Assembly (NCBI RefSeq): GCF_048595215.1
Contig: NZ_JBMDWJ010000058.1
Coordinates: forward strand, 1 to 5,954
DNA length: 5,954 nt
DNA from: Siphonobacter sp048595215
GTDB taxonomy: Bacteria; Bacteroidota; Bacteroidia; Cytophagales; Spirosomataceae
Direction of reading: 5' to 3'
The position numbers were made by a program, and so were the translations under genes. Each line of letters begins with the position of its first letter. Position 1 is the stretch's first letter. Shown one piece after another: positions 1-5,954 of this stretch. The notes below the pieces were generated by a model. It was not told where the DNA came from. It was given only the letters and a program-made list of their open reading frames with translations, and made no database searches.

Positions 1-85
1 TGAATTGTTTGAATTGTTTGAATTGTTTGAATTGTTTGAATTGTTTGAATTGTTTGAATTGTTTGAATTGTTTGAATTGTTTGAA
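1..85. repeat. 9-bp tandem repeat array (unit TGAATTGTT), truncated at the window edge
   Basis: Nine exact head-to-tail copies of TGAATTGTT fill 1-81, and a partial TGAA follows at 82-85 before the pattern breaks into an A and a T-run (nine Ts at 91-99). There is not one mismatch among the full copies, so the array is young or kept uniform by slippage or recombination. It starts at base 1, so the true copy number is unknown. It lies downstream of the minus-strand DinB-like gene, beyond its stop codon. Two of the three plus-strand frames have no stop inside the unit, but no coding gene is supported. A polymorphic minisatellite is the plainest reading. A role in transcript ends is possible but not shown. 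Confidence 0.95.
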
Positions 86-136
86 ATTTATTTTTTTTTA
101 ATCTCCAAACGTTAAAATTTAAATCTAAAACACTAT

Positions 137-197
137 TTCAAACCTTAAACCCTACTCAAACGACATTCAAACTTTAAACCAAATTCAAACCTCAAAT
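137..197. repeat. Degenerate TTCAAAC-type repeat cluster, inverted relative to the 9-bp array
   Basis: Seven copies of a heptamer close to TTCAAAC start at 137, 144, 155, 166, 173, 184 and 191, as TTCAAAC, CTTAAAC, CTCAAAC, TTCAAAC, TTTAAAC, TTCAAAC and CTCAAAT. The steps between them are 7, 11, 11, 7, 11 and 7 bases, so every other copy often falls 18 bases (two array units) apart. The reverse complement, GTTTGAA, is the core of the tandem array at 1-85, so this looks like a decayed array in the opposite orientation. The stretch 86-136 between them holds the T-run and AT-rich DNA with no gene. The inverted relationship is seen directly; common origin is inferred. Confidence 0.6.
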
Positions 198-201
198 TCC
201 A

Positions 202-729
202 TTAACCCCGCACTCTCAAAGCCAACTCAATATGGGCCAAATGATGCTGCACGTGCCAGGCTGAAATGGCGATAGCCTGCTTTTGGTTGAAGTAAATGTT
301 GCGAACGGAGTGAAAATAGCTAATCTCTAATTGTTCAGGTGTTAAGGATTCAATTAGATAGGCATATCGCTGATGTACACCCTCGAAAAGCAGGAGCGAA
401 TCTTCTATAGGTGCGGACACACTATCGGAAGTATGAGCCCAACCGCCCATGTCAATAAGGGTCGCCTCGGCATAGTTCGGTTCAGTCATTGCTTTTTTCA
501 TTCGGAAATAATGCAGCAGTTGAATATCGGCTACGTGATGGACCAGCTGCCGAATAGTCCAGCTGCCTTCCCGGTAGGTTTTACGCAGGTCTTCTTCGGA
601 AAGATGTTGTACTAGTTTCCGATAAGTAGCGGGTGAATCTCGAATAATTTCAACGCATTTTTGAAGTTCTTCGTCGGTATAATTCTCCTTTAATTGAAAA
701 GGGCCAATGGGAAATTTAAGATGCTCCAT
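202..729 (-). CDS. DinB/YfiT-like metal-dependent thiol transferase or hydrolase
   Basis: This 175-residue protein belongs to the DinB-like four-helix-bundle superfamily, close to Bacillus YfiT (BstA). Members use one metal ion, and some transfer bacillithiol or similar thiols to reactive substrates. It matches YfiT in length and in key motifs: an N-terminal PIG (residues 7-9), YREGSWTIRQLVHHVAD (52-68) and AWHVQHHLAHI (157-167). By comparison with YfiT, the metal ligands should be H65, H159 and H163, and all are present. The mid-protein signature, usually PYDExxW, is altered here to LIDMGGW (91-97), keeping the Asp and Trp. The ATG at 727-729 gives the family's expected N-terminus; no Shine-Dalgarno sequence precedes it. 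The stop is TAA at 202-204. It is divergent from the prolyl oligopeptidase gene and stands alone on its strand here. The family is clear; the substrate and thiol cofactor are unknown. Confidence 0.93.
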   Translation of the reverse strand: MEHLKFPIGPFQLKENYTDEELQKCVEIIRDSPATYRKLVQHLSEEDLRKTYREGSWTIRQLVHHVADIQLLHYFRMKKAMTEPNYAEATLIDMGGWAHTSDSVSAPIEDSLLLFEGVHQRYAYLIESLTPEQLEISYFHSVRNIYFNQKQAIAISAWHVQHHLAHIELALRVRG

Positions 730-945
730 GTGGGAAAATTGTTTGATGGTTAATTGTTGTTGATTGATTTTTTTAGTTGATAGTTTAATGACTTTTATAA
801 TTACATATTTTAAGTCGATTTAGCTTTTCAAATTATTTTAACACACAAAATTATTCTTGTTAAATAGGCAAACACTTTTATCTTATTACTGGATTTTACA
901 CGAGCATATTTACTTTTAATTGGTCTTTAAAACTATCCTTTTCGT
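730..945. promoter_or_regulatory. AT-rich divergent intergenic region between the DinB-like and prolyl oligopeptidase genes
   Basis: Both flanking genes start from this 216-bp stretch, so it should hold two promoters facing outward. I looked for the Bacteroidota consensus (TTG near -33, TAnnTTTG near -7) and found only partial matches. For the plus-strand gene these are TTG at 857-859 followed 19 bases later by TATCTTAT (879-886), and TACTTTTA at 911-918 with no good upstream box. No full match is seen on the minus strand. Next to the DinB-like start, 737-746 (AATTGTTTGA) exactly matches the tandem array unit. The region's role is inferred from gene orientation; the exact promoters are not identified. 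Confidence 0.5.
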
Positions 946-2991
946 ATGATTCATTACCCCAAAACCCGGCAGGATGTTAGCGTTACGGATGATTATTTTG
1001 GAAACACCGTCGCAGATCCCTACCGCTGGTTGGAAAACGATACGGCTCCCGAAACGCTGGCTTGGGTGGCTGAGCAAAATAAAGTAACTTTTCAGTATTT
1101 AGAGCAAATTCCCTTTCGGGATCGTATCAAAGAACGACTCGAAAAGCTTTGGAATTATCCCCGCTACGGCTCGCCGTTTCGCGTTGGTGACTACTACTTT
1201 TTCTCCAAAAACGACGGTCTGCAAAACCAGGCGGTCGTTTATTACCAGAAAGGATTAGCGGCGGAACCGGAAGTGTTTCTCGATCCGAATACCTGGTCAA
1301 GTGACGGAACGGTGACGGCCAATTTCGCCGGATTTTCGCACGACCATCGGTATGCGGCCCTGAGTATCAACCGGGCGGGTTCAGACTGGCAGGAAATGGA
1401 AGTCATGGAAATTTCCACCCGCGAAAAAACGTCCGACGCCTTACGGTGGCTTAAATTCAGCGGTGCCGCCTGGCATAAAAACGGCTTTTACTACAGTCGT
1501 TACGACGAGCCGAAACCCGGCGAAGAGCTATCCGCGGCTAACCAGTTTCATAAAGTTTACTATCACCAACTGGGTACCCCGCAGGAAGAAGATCAGTTGG
1601 TATTTGAAGATCCGGAACATCCCTATCGCTACTTCTTCGCCCAAACCACGGAAGATGAGCGGTTTTTGATCATCAATAGTTCGGAAGGTACGGACGGGTC
1701 TGAGATTTGGGTGAAAGATTTGCAGCAGGAAGGCAGTGCATTTATCCGACTATACGAAGGATTTCAGTACAACTACGCCGTCATCGATAATCGGGGGGAT
1801 CAATTACTGGTTCACACCAATGAAAATGCCTCGAATTATCACTTAGTACTAATTAATCCATTGACTCAGGAAGAATCCGTTTTTGTGGCGGAGAAACCCG
1901 AAAAGCTGGAATCGGCGGGGACGAGTGGCGGCAAACTTTTCGTGAATTACCTGAAAGATGTCACCGATCAGGTTTTCCAGTATGATTTGGCAACGGGCCA
2001 GCTCGAACGGCAGGTACGTCTGCCCGGTCTGGGTTCGTCCTACGGCTGGTCAGGCAATAAAGACGATCAGGAGCTATTTTACACGTTCACTTCTTTTCTG
2101 TACCCGCCCACGATTTTTCGGTACACCATTAAGACGGGAGAATCGGTGCTCTTTCCCTCCTCCGAAATTCAGTTTAACCCCGAAGATTACGAAACGAATC
2201 AGGTGTTCTATCCCAGCAAGGATGGCACACTGGTTCCGATGTTTCTGACCCATAAGAAAGGGCTGATTCGCGACGGATCTGCTCCTACGCTATTATATGC
2301 CTATGGTGGTTTCAACATCAGTCTGAGTCCAGCCTTTAGTACATCCAACCTCATTTTGTTTGAAAATGGTGGCATCTACGCTCAGGCGAATTTGAGGGGT
2401 GGCGGCGAGTACGGCGAGAGCTGGCACAAGGCTGGTATGCTGGAAAACAAACAGAATGTATTCGACGATTTCATATCGGCGGCGGAATACCTCCAACGCG
2501 AACAATATACCCGTCCGGAGCGACTGGCGATTGCCGGGGGTTCCAACGGAGGCTTGCTCGTGGGTGCCGTAATGACGCAGCGACCGGAGCTATTTCGGGT
2601 TGCTCTGCCCGCCGTTGGCGTACTGGATATGCTACGCTTTCATTTGTTTACCGTGGGCTGGGGCTGGGTGGTGGAATACGGGTCGAGTACCCAGTCGAAA
2701 GAGAGCTTTGAAAACCTGTACGGCTATTCACCCCTGCATCAGTTGAAAGCCGGTACGTCCTATCCGGCCACGATGATTACCACCGCCGACCACGACGACC
2801 GGGTAGTACCCGCCCATAGCTTCAAATTTGCGGCGGCGTTACAGGAAAAACACGCCGGACCCAATCCGGTATTGATTCGCATCGATACCTCGGCCGGACA
2901 CGGAGCGGGTAAACCTACAGCCAAAATCATTGAGGAACAGGCCGATAAATGGGCCTTTGTATTCTGGAACATGGGCCTGGAGGTCTACTAA
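946..2991 (+). CDS. Prolyl oligopeptidase, peptidase family S9A, cytoplasmic form
   Basis: This 681-residue serine peptidase cleaves short peptides after proline. It is complete, with the family's architecture: an N-terminal helix segment (about 1-70, with the ADPYRWLE motif), a beta-propeller gating domain (about 70-410) and an alpha/beta-hydrolase domain to the end. The catalytic triad is S533 in GGSNGG, D617 in DHDDRVVP and H652 in AGHGAGKP. W574 in VGWGW sits 41 residues after the serine, exactly as the proline-stacking Trp595 does in porcine enzyme. R619 matches Arg643, and Y453 in YAYGGF probably matches the oxyanion-hole Tyr473. The N-terminus shows no signal peptide, and an in-frame TAA at 928-930 rules out a longer exported form, so it should act in the cytoplasm. 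There is no Shine-Dalgarno sequence; the start is preceded by pyrimidine-rich CCTTTTCGT. It is transcribed alone and ends at a strong stem-loop. Confidence 0.97.
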   Translation: MIHYPKTRQDVSVTDDYFGNTVADPYRWLENDTAPETLAWVAEQNKVTFQYLEQIPFRDRIKERLEKLWNYPRYGSPFRVGDYYFFSKNDGLQNQAVVYYQKGLAAEPEVFLDPNTWSSDGTVTANFAGFSHDHRYAALSINRAGSDWQEMEVMEISTREKTSDALRWLKFSGAAWHKNGFYYSRYDEPKPGEELSAANQFHKVYYHQLGTPQEEDQLVFEDPEHPYRYFFAQTTEDERFLIINSSEGTDGSEIWVKDLQQEGSAFIRLYEGFQYNYAVIDNRGDQLLVHTNENASNYHLVLINPLTQEESVFVAEKPEKLESAGTSGGKLFVNYLKDVTDQVFQYDLATGQLERQVRLPGLGSSYGWSGNKDDQELFYTFTSFLYPPTIFRYTIKTGESVLFPSSEIQFNPEDYETNQVFYPSKDGTLVPMFLTHKKGLIRDGSAPTLLYAYGGFNISLSPAFSTSNLILFENGGIYAQANLRGGGEYGESWHKAGMLENKQNVFDDFISAAEYLQREQYTRPERLAIAGGSNGGLLVGAVMTQRPELFRVALPAVGVLDMLRFHLFTVGWGWVVEYGSSTQSKESFENLYGYSPLHQLKAGTSYPATMITTADHDDRVVPAHSFKFAAALQEKHAGPNPVLIRIDTSAGHGAGKPTAKIIEEQADKWAFVFWNMGLEVY

Positions 2992-2995
2992 ACGG

Positions 2996-3032
2996 AGAAC
3001 GGAGCTTCATTCAGATGAAGCTCCGTTCTTTT
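2996..3032 (+). terminator. Intrinsic terminator of the prolyl oligopeptidase gene, possibly shared with the convergent gene
   Basis: AGAACGGAGCTTCAT (2996-3010) and ATGAAGCTCCGTTCT (3015-3029) are perfect reverse complements of 15 bases around a TCAG loop, followed by TTT (3030-3032) and more AT-rich DNA. The stem starts five bases after the stop codon. Read from the minus strand, the same hairpin lies 24 bases beyond the stop of the convergent VOC gene, but it is followed by a poor T-tract (CCGTTT), so it should stop that strand less well. The 7-mer AACGGAG occurs twice in tandem (2991-2997, 2998-3004), which gives the stem an alternative, shorter left arm. Confidence 0.9.
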
Positions 3033-3053
3033 ATAATCCATTTTTCATGACAA

Positions 3054-3482
3054 CTACCCTACTTTAATGGTAATCATCCAGTGAATGCCGTATCGGTCCT
3101 TCACCATCCCAAACGTTTCTCCCCAGAATTGTTTGATAAGTGGAGCGGTGATCTGACCGTCTTGCGAAAGCTGTTCAAAATACCTCGTCAATTTTTCTTC
3201 TTCTGAACCTTCAAGGGATAAACTAAAGGGCCCGTTGTTTTGCGTTTCCGTATAGTAAGGATGGTCACTGGCCAGCAGGATCACTTCGCCCTGCAATCGG
3301 GAAAACATGATTTTACTTTTCATCTGCTCACTGTTGGCTTTGGGGTCCTGGTGAGCACCCGCTGGCCCATCGCCGTAGGTAGATACCGTTAGTTCTCCGC
3401 CGAAAATGGTTCGGTAAAATTCCATAGCCTCCCGGCAGTTTCCGCCGAAAAACAGATGGGGGTGGAGCGTTAAAGCCGTCAT
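3054..3482 (-). CDS. PhnB-like VOC (glyoxalase/bleomycin-resistance fold) family protein
   Basis: This 142-residue protein belongs to the PhnB/YjdN-like branch of the vicinal oxygen chelate superfamily. It begins with the typical first module, HPHLFFGGNCREAMEFYRTIFGGE (7-30, given in two overlapping motifs: HPHLFFGG and AMEFYRTIFGG), and ends with WGETFGMVKDRYGIHWM (120-136), the classic closing motif. Length and both ends fit the family, so it is complete. PhnB-like proteins are often misannotated as 3-demethylubiquinone methyltransferases; PhnB lies near C-P lyase genes in some enterobacteria, but no phosphonate genes are present here. No reaction can be assigned from sequence. The start ATG (3480-3482) places H9 where the family expects it; no Shine-Dalgarno sequence is seen. 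The stop is TAG at 3054-3056. It converges on the prolyl oligopeptidase gene and diverges from the M1 peptidase gene, so it is a single-gene unit here. Confidence 0.93.
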   Translation of the reverse strand: MTALTLHPHLFFGGNCREAMEFYRTIFGGELTVSTYGDGPAGAHQDPKANSEQMKSKIMFSRLQGEVILLASDHPYYTETQNNGPFSLSLEGSEEEKLTRYFEQLSQDGQITAPLIKQFWGETFGMVKDRYGIHWMITIKVG

Positions 3483-3787
3483 AAATAAACGTGTTTAGAA
3501 GTATAGTGCTGAGGTTTGATCAATGCCTAAAGCTAAGCTAAAAACGCAATCATTGCTTCTGTATCAGCGACTTAAAAAACGACTAATTTTTTAGACTGCA
3601 ATAGAGCAGGATGAGGAACAAGCCGTTCAAATAAAAAGCTATCTTTTAATCATCCAGGGTCCTATTTCTTTTGTATCTTGAGCCACTTACCTCCCACAAA
3701 TAAGTTTCTTTTAGCTTTATACCAAATCAGCCATTCAGTTCTCCTTTTTTCTGGAGGCCTGGTTTAACGCTTGTTTTTCTTTCCCGT
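3483..3787. promoter_or_regulatory. Divergent intergenic region upstream of the VOC and M1 peptidase genes
   Basis: This 305-bp non-coding stretch should carry the outward-facing promoters of both neighbours. Visible elements are a short palindrome GCAAT-C-ATTGC (3546-3556), a direct repeat CGACT followed by A/T-rich bases (3569-3573 and 3580-3584), and a 23-codon ATG-to-TAG reading frame at 3523-3594 with a GAGG eight bases upstream. A partial Bacteroidota-type promoter for the M1 gene is listed separately. A GGAGG at 3753-3757 lies 30 bases before the M1 start, too far to act as its ribosome site. No RNA gene, riboswitch or mobile element is apparent. Confidence 0.5.
3677..3708 (+). promoter_or_regulatory. 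Candidate promoter for the M1 peptidase gene
   Basis: CTTG (3677-3680) is followed after 20 bases by TAAGTTTC (3701-3708). The Bacteroidota primary sigma factor consensus is TTTG or TTG near -33 and TAnnTTTG near -7, with about 19-20 bases between, so the -7 box differs only in its last base. It would leave an untranslated leader of about 70 bases ahead of the ATG at 3788. A rival -7 box, TAGCTTTA (3712-3719), has no upstream partner. Weak matches like these are common in AT-rich DNA. Confidence 0.25.
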
Positions 3788-5954
3788 ATGAAAAAACGTT
3801 TCCTTACCCTAAGCCTCGGCCTGTGTACGCATTTGGCGTTACTGGCTCAAAACCCGGCGGCTCCGACGTACCAGTCCAACAGCCGTTTCGAACAATTGGG
3901 TACGCTCCTGCCTACCCCTACCAACACGCGATCCGCTTCCGGTGCTCCCGGCAAAGCCTACTGGCAGCAACGGGCCGATTACGACATTAAAGTAGAACTC
4001 GACGACGAACAGCAGAAAATTACGGGTACGGAGACGGTTACCTACCACAACGATTCGCCGGATGCCTTGCCTTACATCTGGTTACAGGTCGAGCAGAACC
4101 GCTTTCGGGCTGATGCGGCGGCGGGCAAAGCCTCCATGAGCAGCGGCATTAACCCGGAAGGGATGAGTACGGCCGAGCTAGCCCGACTGGCGAATACGCC
4201 AGCGAAAGCGTACGGGTACAATATTCATTCGGTGAAGGATGTTACCCGTGGGAAGGACCTCAAGTTTACGGTTAACGAAACCATGATGCGGGTGGATCTG
4301 GCCCAGCCCCTTAAGCCCGGAGAGAAAGTCGTGTTCTCGGTTGACTGGGATTTTCTGGTTCCCCCGCAGGGCCGCTGTAATTACAAATATTACCCCGCCG
4401 ACGGCAACTACGCGTATTACATCGCTCAGTGGTTTCCGCGACTGGCCGCTTACGACGATGTGGACGGCTGGAAGCATAAGCAGTTTATGGGAGCGGGCGA
4501 GTTTACGCTGATCTTCGGTAACTACAAAGTGGCCATCACCGTACCGGCCGGACACGTGGTAGCCGCCACGGGCGAATTGCAAAATAGTAAGGAAATCCTT
4601 ACGGCTACTCAACAGAAACGCTGGCAGGAGGCTAAAAACAGCTACAAGACGCCCGTTCTGATGATTACGCAGGAGGAGGCCATTGCGGCTTCGAAGAATA
4701 AGACTACGGGTAAAAAAACCTGGATTTACAAAGCCGACAACGTGCGGGATTTTACATTTGCCAGTAGTCGTCGGTTCATCTGGGATGCTATGAACGTGGA
4801 TCTGAACGGGAAGAAGTCCATGGCGATGTCGTATTATCCGAAAGAGGGTAATCCGCTGTGGGGTCAGTACTCGACGCAAGCCGTGGCTCATACGCTGCGG
4901 AGTTACGGTGCCCGTACTATTCCGTATCCCTATCCGGTGGCTATTTCCGTGAACAGTGGCAGTCCCGGTGGTGGGATGGAGTATCCGATGATCAGCTTCA
5001 ACGGTGGACTGGCCGAAGCCGATGGCACCTACTCCGAACGCACCAAGTACAGCACCATTGGGGTCATCATTCACGAAGTTGGCCATAACTTTTTTCCAAT
5101 GATCGTCAACTCCGACGAACGCCAGTGGGCCTGGATGGATGAAGGCCTCAACAGCTTTTGTCAGTACCTGGCTGAACAGGAATGGGACCGCGATTTCCCC
5201 AGCAGCTACGGCGAGCCGCAGAAGATTGTCCCTTACATGCAGTCGGCGGCTCATACGCAGGTACCGATTATGACCTCTTCGGACAACATCATGCAGTACG
5301 GTCCTAATGCCTATTCTAAACCCGCAGCTGGGTTGAATATTCTGCGGGAAACCATCATGGGTCGGGAGTTATTCGATTATGCCTTTCAGGAATACGCTCG
5401 TCGCTGGGCTTTCAAATCGCCTACGCCCGCCGACTTTTTCCGGACGATGGAAGATGCTTCGGGTGTGGATCTGGACTGGTTCTGGAAGGGCTGGTTCTAC
5501 ACGGTCGAGCCCGCCGATCAGAATCTGGCGGAAGTAAAATGGTTTGCCATTGACGCTCAGGACCCGGCTGGCCGCAAGGCTCGTCTGAAGGAAGCCGATG
5601 CAAAACGTCGGCAAACGATGGCAGTGGAACGCAATAAAACGGATATTAAGCAGACCGTCGTGGAAGCGAATCCGGAGATGAAGGATTTTTACAATACCTA
5701 CGATCGCTACGCTCCCACCGAGGCCGAGAACAAGCAATACGCTGACTTTCTGGGCACGCTGAGTGAAGAAGAGAAAAAGCTGTATCAATCCGGGAAAAAC
5801 TTTTATACGCTTAGTATCGAAAACAAGGGCGGTCTGGTCATGCCCGTCATTGTAAAGGCCGAGTACGAAGACGGTACCAGTGAAGTATTTCGTTTCCCGG
5901 CGGAAATCTGGCGGATGAATGACAAACAGATCATGAAGGTCATTCCAACGGATA
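3788..5954 (+). CDS. Exported M1-family zinc metallopeptidase, 3' end beyond the window
   Basis: The frame is open for 722 codons to the window edge with no stop, so the C-terminus is missing. Residues 1-20 form a signal peptide (MKKR, then a hydrophobic core ending LALLA, likely cut before Q21), indicating periplasmic location. An N-terminal beta domain (from about Y58, including QWFPRLAAYDD at 214-224) precedes the catalytic domain. The zinc site is H429-E430-x-x-H433 (HEVGH) plus E452, 18 residues on in WMDEGLNSF. The substrate-binding motif is GGMEYP (395-400), a variant of GAMEN, with E398 kept. Y509 in AYSKPA fits the proton-donor tyrosine of E. coli PepN, whose motif is YEKGA. WFWKGWFY (564-571) is followed by a Lys/Arg-rich stretch (about 595-620). 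Family members remove N-terminal residues from peptides; the exact specificity is not readable. The ATG is set by the signal peptide; no Shine-Dalgarno sequence is in range. Confidence 0.95.
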   Translation, partial: MKKRFLTLSLGLCTHLALLAQNPAAPTYQSNSRFEQLGTLLPTPTNTRSASGAPGKAYWQQRADYDIKVELDDEQQKITGTETVTYHNDSPDALPYIWLQVEQNRFRADAAAGKASMSSGINPEGMSTAELARLANTPAKAYGYNIHSVKDVTRGKDLKFTVNETMMRVDLAQPLKPGEKVVFSVDWDFLVPPQGRCNYKYYPADGNYAYYIAQWFPRLAAYDDVDGWKHKQFMGAGEFTLIFGNYKVAITVPAGHVVAATGELQNSKEILTATQQKRWQEAKNSYKTPVLMITQEEAIAASKNKTTGKKTWIYKADNVRDFTFASSRRFIWDAMNVDLNGKKSMAMSYYPKEGNPLWGQYSTQAVAHTLRSYGARTIPYPYPVAISVNSGSPGGGMEYPMISFNGGLAEADGTYSERTKYSTIGVIIHEVGHNFFPMIVNSDERQWAWMDEGLNSFCQYLAEQEWDRDFPSSYGEPQKIVPYMQSAAHTQVPIMTSSDNIMQYGPNAYSKPAAGLNILRETIMGRELFDYAFQEYARRWAFKSPTPADFFRTMEDASGVDLDWFWKGWFYTVEPADQNLAEVKWFAIDAQDPAGRKARLKEADAKRRQTMAVERNKTDIKQTVVEANPEMKDFYNTYDRYAPTEAENKQYADFLGTLSEEEKKLYQSGKNFYTLSIENKGGLVMPVIVKAEYEDGTSEVFRFPAEIWRMNDKQIMKVIPTD

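Noticed and set aside
1..85. CRISPR array
   Set aside because: The units are 9 bp, directly adjacent and without unique spacers, and there are no cas genes.
2..115. Plus-strand frame through the tandem array (repeating Glu-Leu-Phe) to a TAA at 113-115, as the 3' end of a gene entering from the left
   Set aside because: Openness follows automatically from a 9-bp unit with no stop in that frame. The tail after the repeat is AT-rich and not protein-like. It cannot be excluded without upstream sequence.
373..615. 80-codon plus-strand open frame inside the DinB-like gene
   Set aside because: It is antisense to a conserved protein with intact metal ligands and shows no family features of its own.
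3126..3136. GAATTGTTTGA inside the VOC gene as a dispersed copy of the array repeat
   Set aside because: It encodes conserved residues (reverse strand, KQFW region), so the match is best explained by coding sequence and chance.
3753..3757. GGAGG as the ribosome binding site of the M1 gene
   Set aside because: It is 30 bases upstream of the ATG, well beyond working distance, and the nearest downstream alternative start (TTG at 3771) runs into a stop after six codons.
3815..3826. Lipoprotein signal (Cys13 in LGLC) in the M1 peptidase
   Set aside because: The residue before the Cys is Leu rather than a small residue, and a better signal peptidase I site follows at LALLA-Q.
4178..5254. A 358-codon open frame on the minus strand, antisense to the M1 peptidase gene
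   Set aside because: The plus strand here encodes a clear M1 catalytic domain with all zinc ligands. The antisense product has no recognisable domain and looks like a by-product of codon usage.

Overview
The window looks like chromosomal DNA of a Bacteroidota bacterium, most likely in the Cytophagales (Spirosoma-like). The evidence is a GC-balanced coding sequence set in very AT-rich intergenic DNA, start codons with no Shine-Dalgarno sequence at the usual distance, a signal peptide ending in the LLA-Q form common in this phylum, and protein families typical of it. The genus is a guess.

Layout, left to right. Positions 1-85 are a perfect 9-bp tandem array running off the left edge. It is followed by a T-run and by a decayed cluster of the same motif in the opposite orientation (137-197). 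A minus-strand gene (202-729) encodes a DinB/YfiT-like metal-dependent thiol transferase or hydrolase. A 216-bp AT-rich divergent promoter region (730-945) separates it from a plus-strand gene (946-2991) for a complete S9A prolyl oligopeptidase with no export signal. That gene ends at a perfect 15-bp stem-loop terminator (2996-3032). A convergent minus-strand gene (3054-3482) encodes a small PhnB-like VOC-fold protein. A second divergent region (3483-3787) leads to a plus-strand gene (3788 to the right edge), which encodes an exported M1-family zinc metallopeptidase cut off by the window end.

The genes do not form an operon, because neighbours alternate in strand. The two peptidases could act at different stages of peptide use: the M1 enzyme on peptides in the periplasm, and the prolyl oligopeptidase on short proline-containing peptides in the cytoplasm. 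This is inferred from signal peptides and family chemistry, not from gene linkage. The DinB-like and VOC proteins are generic stress or detoxification families with no visible link to the peptidases.

I found no mobile element, CRISPR array, RNA gene or defence system. The coding content is ordinary. The part most worth a second look is the repeat region at the left edge.
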